A stretch of DNA of 64,000 nt from Mactra quadrangularis. Its lineage: Eukaryota; Mollusca; Bivalvia; Venerida; Mactridae. The notes beneath the pieces are model-generated. The model was not told the DNA's origin, searched no databases, and saw only the letters and a list, made by a program, of their open reading frames with translations. The position numbers and the translations under genes were made by a program. This document shows, piece by piece, positions 33,792 to 45,500 of the stretch. Location of the stretch: contig CM046297.1 in NCBI GenBank assembly GCA_025267735.1, forward strand, positions 26,686,011 to 26,750,010. The letters run 5' to 3'. Each line of letters starts with the position of its first letter. Position 1 is the first letter of the stretch.

Positions 33792-35880
33792 ATTCTCTCA
33801 ATGAAGAACCGCTGGTTTCAATACCTTTGAAATGTTCCCACCCCAAAATCCACACTAGTTAATAAACTAATCGAAAATCGGCAAAATCTTCAGAAACACA
33901 CAATTTCAACACTTGATCAACAAGAAGGCATTATTTCAACACCTCGACGATATTAAACGAATCTTTTATAAGTTTCGAATATGAAGCTCCAAATTCTTAA
34001 TAGGTATTCAAAAACACCGAAATTGCAATTAGTCAAAATTAAAAAAGTTCAAAATTAAAAATATTTTAAGTCCAAAATTTTCGTTTCAATGTTCAATATG
34101 TAATTAATTAGAGTATTAATTAACTACACGTGTTTGTTAATGTATACTATAGGAAACCAGGAAGTAGATACCACAATACAGAAAGTCCCCTAAGGGCAAC
34201 ACTTGTCTTGTCATTGTATATGCAATATTAAAATCGGTTTTATATGTCAAAATTTTATGTGTATTAGGACCACTTTACATCATACAAAATCAATAATAAA
34301 ATTATTGATTTTTTAATTATTCTTTTGAATCCGTATCTTCTTTTATTAAACCCTAAAATGGCTTAAAATTGTCATCGCTGGACTGAAAGACACCGATAAC
34401 AAAATGTTTTGTATTTCATTAATTGACAAAAATAAACTTAACAGTTTTCGCGTCATCCTCAATCGAAATGATTTCGCAAAGCCGTGTTTCTATCAAACCG
34501 ATAGTGACGACTAAACAACATATTAATCAAATCGCCGTACCACTAAGGTTAAGCATGTATATGCATAGTGTAATGTATTGTGTTTCACTGTATTGTTTTG
34601 TGCCTTGCAATGCATTTTAATACTAAACAAATCAGTAAGTTGGCACACAAAAAACTTTTCAACCGTGACGGCCTTATCTGCTGAATTACTGAGGCACTTT
34701 TTCATTAGATATTGTTATTTAATAATTTAAAAATCACTAATGAAAAACAATCACTAACTCATATGTCACACATTTGAGAATATGGAATGGGTAGTGCCGG
34801 AAGTGTAAGCTACCCATTGTCATCTTTTCAGCATCTTAAAATAGCACAACATATTTAAACCACTATCACTGATGGGCATGTGTTATCCACAGATTAATAC
34901 ATCTTGCTACAAATGCTGCCAGATTGCATACATGGCATTCGGAACATCTAGACCAGTCATTGAATGAATAATCTCGAAAAGATATGCAGGGGTCCACCAA
35001 GAATAAGTTATGCAAAATACATGGCTTTGTTAATATTGTTCAGCGATTTCATTTTACTGTGTTATTACAATTCATAGACTAAAAACGAAATAATCGCCTA
35101 AACGATCATAGATTTTTTTAATAAACACCGGTCAAAGCATTTTGTTTGGGCATGTGACGCATAGGTTTTTCCTAAACGGCGTCTAAATATGTCCGACGTT
35201 TTTCTTCGTGAGTGCCGAAGAGTTCCAAATACATCCATGGCAGTCAAGGTTTTTTTATAAAGTTTTTATCAATTCTAAAGAAATTCTATGGATAACAACA
35301 GAAAGAAACATAACACACCACTCTATACAATAAATTTATTAGTGAAAAATGTATTACAAAAATGTCATGTACATTACATTTTATAAAAGGTTCATTCCTG
35401 AACCTAGGTCAGAAATATACATGAATTAGACAAAAATACGATTGCTGGTCATTTTTTTACTGTGGCAATGCTTAATTGGAAGTCAACTCCGCAGATTTAT
35501 TAGCAGCAATTATGTTCTGATTTCATACATTTTGATTGAAGGTACAGCACAAAACTATCCTACAGCATTATTTATTTCCCAATAGTTAGATCAGTTCCGT
35601 GCTCATCAATCGATTATACGTTTGACAATATGTAAAATCAACTCAGCATCTTGAGGGTAGGCCTAAGGTGTACTCTAACAAATTGCAGTGGTTTAATAAC
35701 TTTCATAAGATTTTGTCACTATATCAATGGCTGTTAAAATGTTCGTACAGTATGGTATGGTTCGTATAAAAAGCAAGTAACGTGAATAAGTTTAGTCCAC
35801 AAATCAAATTTTAAATTAGCGGGTTTTGCATTATGTATGCCAGTTCATAACACTCATATTTAGAGGGCATGGAGTATATT
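33792..35880. other. Intergenic, 5' flank of DNAJC22
   Basis: The DNAJC22 promoter should lie in the first part, but no TATA box or other element stands out. A degenerate relative of the 9497-9822 MITE is at about 35080-35250. Otherwise nothing recognisable. Confidence 0.5.
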
Positions 35881-35881
35881 T

Positions 35882-36119
35882 TAACATTTAAACCTTGTTT
35901 ACACAAAAACGAATTTAATTAATAACAAGACGCGTTTATTTTAAAATTTGAGAACGAAATATTTTGTGAGCGTGAAATAGCATTCGCTAAACAAATATCA
36001 TAACATTTAAACCTTGTTTACACAAAAACGAATTTAATTAATAACAAGATGCGTTTATTTTAAAATTTGAGAACGAAATATTTTGTGAGCGTGAAATAGC
36101 ATTCGCTAAACAAATATCA
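35882..36119. repeat. 119-bp tandem duplication with duplicated poly(A) hexamer
   Basis: The unit 35882-36000 repeats at 36001-36119 with a single difference found (GACGCG against GATGCG). Each unit carries TTTATT (35935-35940 and 36054-36059), which is AATAAA on the minus strand, 293 and 412 bp after the stop of the unknown gene. Confidence 0.95.
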
Positions 36120-36351
36120 TGAAATGCGTAGTTATGGCCCTTAAAATCGTACAAGGCTCTTTTTTAACATTATGTTTTTTATCTGATGCGGCATTAAACC
36201 CCCATGTACCCGTAAGAATGCATACGGGTACTCCAAAAACCATCAGCTTTATAAATCGTAATCATTATTCAAATAATGTAAACAAATAACAATAAATTAT
36301 AACAGCATTTAATACATAAAATCACAATAAGTTATTAATATATTCAAATAT

Positions 36352-36543
36352 TTAGAATATTTTAACTAGTTGTCCAAGTTTTATAGGAGGAAACATAAAT
36401 GATGACTTCATGTCCGTCTTTGTTAACGTCCGTTTACGATTCAGTCTGTCATGTGACCTTGTCATAGGCTTTCCTGAATCATCAGGCTCTCGAAGACGCT
36501 TGACAAAAACTTCTGGCAAAGTGTGAGTTTTTTCTCTTTGTTG
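36352..36543 (-). CDS. Unknown gene, last exon (stop)
   Basis: Acceptor ..TTCATTCATTTCAG; stop TAA at 36354-36352. Residues 398-460 of the short isoform. Rich in Lys/Arg (NRKRTLTKTDMK), ending in a hydrophobic IKLGQLVKIF. Confidence 0.88.
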   Translation of the reverse strand, partial: QQREKTHTLPEVFVKRLREPDDSGKPMTRSHDRLNRKRTLTKTDMKSSFMFPPIKLGQLVKIF

Positions 36544-39500
36544 CTGAAATGAATGAAAAAGTAGATAATAAAACATATAGATCTGACCATACGCATGTTT
36601 TCTTGTGTAATTAAAATTTTATACTTTCGTTATTACCATCCAAACAAAGAAAAAACGTATGGCAGTTATAAACTATTCCAATAAATCACTATAATATGTA
36701 TTTCGCCATAATCCGGGTTATAGACCAAACCGCTAAATCGACTGCGCATGCGTGTCTGAAGGAGTTCTTATTCTGTTTTGTTTTCAGCCATGGAGTCGTG
36801 CTGTTGAAAGCTGATCTGAATCAGAAGCCATTTTTCTTCTGTATTGATGTGCCTATAATCTATAATAGTCGTAAGTAGACAGCTTAAATACTTTCTGCAA
36901 CACAATAAACGTCAAGACACAATGCGAGCAAAATATGTGCTAAAATGTTTTTTAAAGACATAGACCCGAAGAGTAACCAAAATTAGAATTGTAGTAAGAA
37001 CAACTGTCTTTTTATCATATCTGAAATTTGAGATTATAAAAAAAGTGAAATAACAAGTAAATCTGTGAGCTAATGCTCACTAGTGATACCCCCGCAAAAA
37101 TCTAAAAATATGCGACAAACAGGAAGTAGATGAGCAAGGAGCATGAAATCGCTTTACACCACATGGGACTATGGGATGAAGCAATATGCAAAGTATTAGG
37201 CTGCTGCATGTTATAGTTGCTGAGAAAACTGCGACAGAAATTTTGTAACGGGCGGACGGACGGACGCACGCACGGACAAGGGTAAAACAGTATACCCCCC
37301 TCTTCTTCGAAGCGGGGGTATAAAAACGTGAAAAATGAAGCGATGATACAAAATGTGTGCAAGAAAACGTTTATAAAACTATTAGCATTTTTGTGAACTG
37401 TCAAACTAAAAAATGTCACAATGAAAAAAAGAAAAATGAGTAAAATAATAGAAAACATCAAACTGTGAATCATGCAACATTCTTTGTCTAGTATGAGTCT
37501 TATAATTAAAAAATACACAACATGCAAAATAAAACTTTCAGCAGAGAAGAACTATCTATAACGATGAATACAATAAATTATTCATGACAATAAAAGTAGC
37601 TTTAAATTCAGCAAATGATACACACTCGTAATATTTTATGTTGGGGATAATATTATCAACAGTCTTATTACCAATTTTAGTGGTAAATCTTTCTACTTTT
37701 ATACTTTTGAAAGATTGTTGATAATATGCTGCCCAGGTTCTTTATAATTGTCACGTTTATTTACAGCTTGGAAACGTGTTAAGCATTTTAGTGAATTAAC
37801 ATCAACAACAACGAAGTGAAAAAACATAATTCAAACAAAGGAGGATAAAGTATGGCATCTTTAAAGCAGACCGACAGTACTCATTGATTTTGTTCCAAGT
37901 TAATCATGCTTTTTTCAGAAGCATTTTTCTGTTACAAAAACGCTAACATGATCTACAAATAACAGCCTATCATACGCCCACAATGATTGCTGCAAAGAAC
38001 TCATTAATTCAAAACATGGGCTACCTTTACATGGATTTAAAAGTACAACAAAAATTGTGAAACTTTTCATAATGACAATATTGTAATAGTGTTTGACAAT
38101 ATGTGTTTTATACCTCTATTAATTACATCATTACATAAACTTTCTGCAAGTTCTAGATTTTTCAAATACCTCGTAACCTTTAATAGTAAATTTACCTAAT
38201 TGTTAAATGTTTGCATTGGAGTTTATGGAACAAAACACATGGAAAGATCATGATAGCAAAATATTATTTTAGTAATGCAAATAATGGCATTTTGAAGAAG
38301 TTTTTTGCCCACCAAGAAATATGTTATCAACAAAATGTCTTTGCTACTGGGTAGGCTTACAATCATGTGTTTCTTTTATAAAAGAGACACATGTGTCTAT
38401 TTAGTGTGGTAAACTCTTCATCACATTATATTTGAATGGTCACGCCAATTACTGAATATAAATGAAGAAAGTCACTAAATTTCATCTTGAATGTGTATAT
38501 ATTAACATGCAAATTAAACAGCAATCAGTATGGAAACAATATCTTAGTTTAATTATGAATTCACATAAAGCTGAAAATGACAATGTTTAAATTAAAAGAT
38601 GCAATGTATCATGCAAGTCGAATAAATAAAACTGTATTTGTATGAGATCACTCGTTGTTTAGTTAACACTTGCAGCATGCAGTACCTTCCACTTTCTCAC
38701 GCATTTCTCAGTAGATATGACAGCTGGTATAAAGCCTAGTTTCTGAATGATATATTAAGTATCAACATTATTTATTTGATATTGTCAGGGTCACATTTGA
38801 GGCAGGTTTTGGCCATTAATTGTTCTAGGGATTCATTAATACCTTCAATTTAGTCCCATTCCTTTTCGATACAATTGCTAACATTCTCATAATTTTTATA
38901 AAGAACATCGTCCTCTATCATTAACACTTTAATATAACTTTAGATTCATTCACTTTATCACTCAAGTAAAGAGGTAGGTCGTATCATATTATATTTGGTT
39001 AGGATTTGTATTAATTATTTGAGAATAAAATTAGGTTCAACATTGTCAAGAAGACGGAGAAAGTTTCTTATCTTTAATGACATTTTTTCATTGTCTGAGA
39101 CATGCACACGTTAATCTATCATAAACACCTATCATAAATTGTAAAGGTAAATAATGAAAGTAAATATAAATATTGTGTTTCTACAAATAACAAATGATTA
39201 AGAAAACAAATATAATATAAAACATGCATTATCTATGAATCAGTCAATTGAAACACCTGTACATGTAGGACATCTATAAAAAATATGATAGATAAATATA
39301 CCATCAAAATAATGCAACCAATTAACAAGATAACAATGTTTAAAGACAAAAAGGAAACAATTCGTATTTTTTTTCTTTTTCAATAAATCAAGATTCTAAC
39401 TCATTTCTGTGATAATGAGCTTTTAATTAGCAGTACATTTTACTGCACAAAGGTACAAACTAAGTAAATAGTAGGTGTATGTTAAATGTTAGACAAAGAA

Positions 39501-42500
39501 ACGTTTTTTCATTTTACATATGAAAAGTGTGTGATGACACATAAAACCAACAATGAGTATGACAAGTTTACAATTAACATGGTAGTGCCACATTTCTCTT
39601 TAGCATTTATTTACATTTTTTTCTCGAAGTGGCTACATTATTTATCAAGTTAATCAAAATCAGTGGAATTAAAAATAAATCTCAAACCTCAACAGAGCTT
39701 TTCCACAATGGCTTATAAAAACAAATATATAATAAAAATAAACATGACGAAGAAACGTTCACAGTACACTCAAATACGTATTACAGATACTATTGGTTTA
39801 GAAAACATGTTACGTCATACCATTGCCATGTCATTAAAGATATGAACAAAATACTAATAACCTTAATAACGAAGCGTATATAATCAGAATCAATAATATA
39901 TCTTAAATAGCCATGTTTACGTCAGTTCAAAACATCCTGATCTTTCCTCTTTGTTTCCTCCAGCAAGGAACATTATCCTGCTCACTAGCTCAGTACCAGG
40001 AGACCAGGAAACGGAATTTAAAAGAGATTAATCCAAGTTGATGAAAGTAGTAATGTTGAACAAATGAGCTAATATAAATCAGTACACACAAATCAAAATA
40101 TACTTACTGAAGTGTAAAGATGTAATTTTTTCTTGATCAAATTATAGTATTTACAATAACTTTCATGATCTCTTCTGATATGTGGTATACATGTACGTGA
40201 TTCCTTGGCTGGAGGAGGTGGTAGAGGATATTCCCATTCATAATGATTACCAGAGTGACCTGACATCTCTGATGGAGTGTTAGAACCAATAAATGGTAAA
40301 TGAAGCTCCTCATCTTCTGAAACCATTTGTTGTCTCCTGAATAAAAACTTCCTTAGGTTAGATCAAGTACAAATTCAATGTTTTATTTAGCCGGACATAA
40401 TAGTTGTTTTGCCAATACAATAAGTTCAGTTTGAAAAATCAAAAGAAACAAACAAACAAACATACATAATAAATGGAAAAAGAGAGAAAAAAGAAAGGAA
40501 AAGACACATGTACGTGTTAAATAAAGGAGAAAAGTGATATACAAGGATAAAAGTTAACAAGTTAATAATAATCAGAACCAGACATAACAGAATGAAGGTT
40601 CAAGGCTTAACCAGTCAAACTTTATATAAAAAAAGAATGACATACATGTAGACTAGAGTCTTATTTATGTAAATAGAAGAAGTACACTAGTAATGCTCTT
40701 ATTCATTGAATTAAAGGTAATATTCTTGTATTCAATTGGGACAACAGGCTTGTCAAGAAAAACTACAGAATCACCATTTCCATCAGGTCATTCTGTAGTT
40801 TATCTGCAATGAACTTTATGAGTTATTGGTTTAATTCGGAACTAATTTTGTACAATTTCTTTTTGTGATCAAGAAACATCTTATGGACATTCTTTTGCTT
40901 ACTTCTGCATCATAAAATACAGGTCTCTGGCACTGGTAAATGCATGTGCAAAGCAATAGGCTAAAAGACAGTGTTTAGATCCAGAGACAGTGAAAAATAT
41001 GACTGAGCACAACAATATGTCTGCTTATTCTGTTAAGAAGGTTAAAATATATGAATCACAATACTTTACATTACACTAGTACAACACAAACTTAAGAGGG
41101 TGCTATTGTAATCAAACTGTTACCTGCAATTAAAAAAACCTATGAGAGCGCTAATGTTATTAAAGTGTTACCTATGTAAACTAGCATTGGAAGATGGCTC
41201 AGATCTGATCATGTTTTGATTTCTATACTGTGGTATACGTTGTGGTGGCTGTAGTCTATCTTTTACTGTTGGTACACCTGTGGTCCACTGCATCTGTAGT
41301 ATACCAAAGTTACTTAAACCTGCATCTCTGAAATTAAAGGGATATGTTTTGAATGGCTGCTGTTGAGTCGGGGACACCAAGGGTTATTGCATAGGTAGAA
41401 TACCAAAGTTACTTAAACCTGCATCTCTGAAATTGTAATGTATCGTACTGTAATTATTTATCAATAAAGGAGAGGTTTTGAATGGTTGCATGGTTGAATG
41501 GTTGCTCTAAAATGGTAATAAACATATAGTTTTATTGATTAATAATGGAGGGGTTGGCAATGGCTGCTGGTGAGATGGAAGATCATAATGTACATTTTTT
41601 GTAATTGAGGTATATAGCATAGCTACTTAAACTGACATCCCTGAAATTGTAATATATTTCATTATTATTAGTGATTAATAAAAGAGGGGCTGAGAATGTT
41701 GCTTAACATTGTTTGTTATAAGGTATATTGTAGTGACTTAAACCTGCATTTCTCAAGACTAAACTTATAAATTGGAACAGATAAAAAAGCAGGCACGGCT
41801 GAATGTTACTTAGTCATCATCACCATTTATTTCATGAGATTATGTACTGATACAACTACTTCAATTGCTATCCTGGATACTTTCTTTTAGCAATTAAAGT
41901 ACAACCCCTATTAGTACAACCCCTATTAAACAACACCCACTGGGAAAGACTTAATTGTGTTGCTGTCCAGCGACAGCTGGCTCTGCAGAGGTTAAATTCA
42001 ATTAAAATTACTCCTATGGGAAATATCAAAAGCTGCTGTTGTGCAGAGGATTAGCTCTGTAGAGGTTATTCAGTACTTGCTAACCCCTTCACAGGGAGTC
42101 AACAAATTAAACAGAGGAAATTGACACCATAGATAAAAGTAAAAACTTACTCATTTTGTGTATGAACTTGTAGTTTACCAGGGACTGACTCTATCCTGTG
42201 TCTACCATCTCCAGGTAACTGCATCTGAAACACAAATAGTATGATTTGTAATTTATTGTACCTTACGAGGCTTTTTAACAATCTCCAGTCACACTCCAAC
42301 ACTTGGTCATCCTCCTAACTGTTCCTTGACAGGCCTAGGACTCTGGACCCAAGCTACTACCAAGTACTAAGAGTTAGTTATTGAAAACAATGCCAAAGTT
42401 GATAAATACATTTGTAGGTGACATGAATGCCATAGAAAATGTTGCATGACCAAACCTCTTCAAAGTACATGTACACATATGTAGGTTCTTGCCACCAGAA

Positions 42501-45500
42501 AATAGAACCCATGACCACTGGATTGGTAGAGTGACAAAGCTAACAGAATGGGTGGAATTAGTTAAGGGAAGACAAACTGTACTGCTGAAAGCCAAATGAG
42601 CTGCTGTGTAAACATGCATAAAGTCTTTGAAGGGGGAATACACATGAACTCTAAGCAATTAACATGACAAGGGCAAAGGTTCATATGATCCATATACTGA
42701 CTCATTAGCAAACATCCTAATAATGGTAAAAATATGTAAATATCCTATTAGAACCCTAAGTTTAAATAAACAAGAAAGGTAATGTGGAAACCACATTAAA
42801 TGCAGATTTAAAAAGGTTAAGGCAAAAATTACAAAGGAAAATAATCCATAATAAAGCCAGGTAGAGTTGTGGTTACTTTCTTATTTTGTTTATCACATGG
42901 TATGTTATCATTATATGAAGTTTCATAAAGATCTGACAATAAATGGCAGAAATATATGCTAAATTGAAAACATTACCGCAACTGTTAACGACACTGGACG
43001 CTTACCCATCCACCCGCCTGTGTTACGCCAAACTATTAGCCAAATTTTTTGGATGAAAAATCTGGCTAAAAGCCTAAAGCATACCTTTTCTCCAATTCTT
43101 ACAGTCTGTAACAACCTAGTACCAGCTTCCCCAGGTAACATAGGTAAATCTTCAGCAAAGTAAGTGATAGGAGGTAAAGTTGTATGTCTTAATTTTCCTG
43201 CCTCCATTTCTTTACGTATCTGTTCCATTTGTTTTCTTTCATGCGCTGTAGGTACCAAGTCAAAGAACTTGCGCCAATCTGAAATAAATATGCATACTAT
43301 AGTATAGCATTATTGTAAAACAAAATACACTGCCTGCTAAAAAACCCCGGTCGATAGCGCAGTTGGTAGTGTACCAGCATTTGGAATCGTGCGTCTCGAA
43401 AGGGGTACGGTTTGAATCCCACCCGGAGAGGTTATACCCTTACATGAAAATTGGACAATAGTGTCTATTTCTTCCATTGATTAGATAATATGGAGAAGAT
43501 TCCCGCCTTGTGGAAGGGTAAGCGAGTACTGGTTGTAGACAAGGGTCCAGGAAAGCTAGGTTAGGTGTGCTGGGCACCGCAAAATGACCAAAATTGTGTT
43601 GACACGGCGTTAAACCCAATAAAAAAAACAATAAAAACTGCCTGCAAAAATTTCTTTGACTGTAGCAGGGCTGTACATATAGTATATGTTTAAAATATAT
43701 GTGTGTTAATATTCATCAGCCTGATTAGCTCAATTGGGAGAGTCTTAGACTATCAAATGAGGTTGTAGGTTCCATCCCCACATCAAGCACATTACTTCAT
43801 CCTGGTCCTATCACATAAATAATCTTGGCATAAAAAGCTATTGGGTGAACATAAAACATAGAAAGTTTCAATACCTAGGAATTAATTCACCATTTAAATT
43901 ATTTAAGCACATTAATTAGATAAAAATGATGTTGAACACATGCTCATAATAATGGTACTATATTAACCAAACACTAATTCATAAGCTCCATTGCAAAACA
44001 AGATACCGTATTACAATCTAATTACTTTGAGTCGACTTCCTGGTCACCCAGTACTGAGCTAGAAGGATAAAGTGTCATACATAAGAAAACAATGAGGTAA
44101 GTTTGGAATTTTAACTAACGCGGAGCTGGCTATCCAATGATTACCATTCCAACATAATACCCTTTTGGCTACACCCACTCCTACTATGTTTAGTAACAAT
44201 GATATTAGTTATAGACAATACTAACCTTTTGTTGACTTAGGAGAAGGCGAAGTTGGCTCTGATTTAACAGGTGATAATGGTTGGCCTTGCTCTGTAATGA
44301 TAAGAAATACAATACAACAGATTGTTGAAGTCAAAAAAATGCCCACTTAAAGTATCTATACTGTAATAAATGCAGCAGTTTTTATACATAAAATCTTTGA
44401 CATGTGTACATCAATGGGCACCAAAATTGTCACTATCAGACAACATTGCATTACTGCTTTCGAAATATTACTTCATCGTTATATGAGTTTAAGAATGGTT
44501 GATATTTAACTTATGTTAAGTCAGCGATTGAGAATCTTTAAAGTGACACCTAAAATATGCGGTCTATTTTTAAGGATTTAAAATAATTTACCCTAAATTA
44601 AATAAACAATATTATAACAAATAATGGTTTTAATTGAATACGGAAACTGTAGTCTGAAAGAAAGTACATGTAGAGTTAAGTAAAACCTTGGTCGATCGCG
44701 CAGTTGGTTGCGGGCCGGGATTTGGAATCTCGGGTCCCACCCGGGGAGGTTATACCCTTCAATGAAAATTGACAATTAATGCCAGTTTTCCTCCATTGAT
44801 AAGAATAATGGAGAAGTTTCTGGTCTTAAAGAAGGGTCCAGGAAAGCTAGGTTAGGTGCAATGGACACAGTAAAATGACCTAAACTGTGTTGACACGGCA
44901 TTAAATCCAATAAAAAAAAAAGAAGTAAGTAAAACAATGGACTGCCCAAATTCAAAATTTCATAGAACAGACAGCTATTTCGATGAACTTGATACATGGT
45001 CAACTGGTAGCATTTAAAGGCTGGATACATGTAGCATTGATGAGCTAGTGGGTTGAGTATAAATAGACATAATATAAAAGTTTACCTTTTCCATAATGTC
45101 TACCATGACTATATTCTGAAGCATCATGGGTAATACCAGAGTCAAAACCACTTAATCTGTCATTGATCTGAAAGTATAAAACATAATAAGTCAGAGATTT
45201 AACGTTATGGCACATCGGGGCAAAGGCAGACCAAAGCTAACCTGGGAAGACCTGGTTTAGCATGATTGGCTGGTACAAAAAATGGATGGCACCACCCTCA
45301 AAACCACCAATCATGGAGAGGAAGGCTTCACTCCAGACGAGACAGACAGGCCTCAACCTTGCCAAAGGAATAATCAATGGACTGTTTAAACTAAACCAGA
45401 TGATGATGATGATAACAACAGATAAAAATGTTGTACAAATTATGTCATATATCACACAATTCAAGAGCAATAATTCGGATCATTGTCACTGACTAGGCTG

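Noticed and set aside
37102..37527. 141-codon minus-strand open frame with a VRPSVRP stretch
   Set aside because: The stretch is the translation of the GGACGGAC run in the 37087-37322 MITE. The rest is hydrophobic low-complexity from AT-rich sequence.
45262..45492. 76-codon open frames on both strands
   Set aside because: Lies within the 3' fragment of a dead LINE ending in a GATGATGAT tail.
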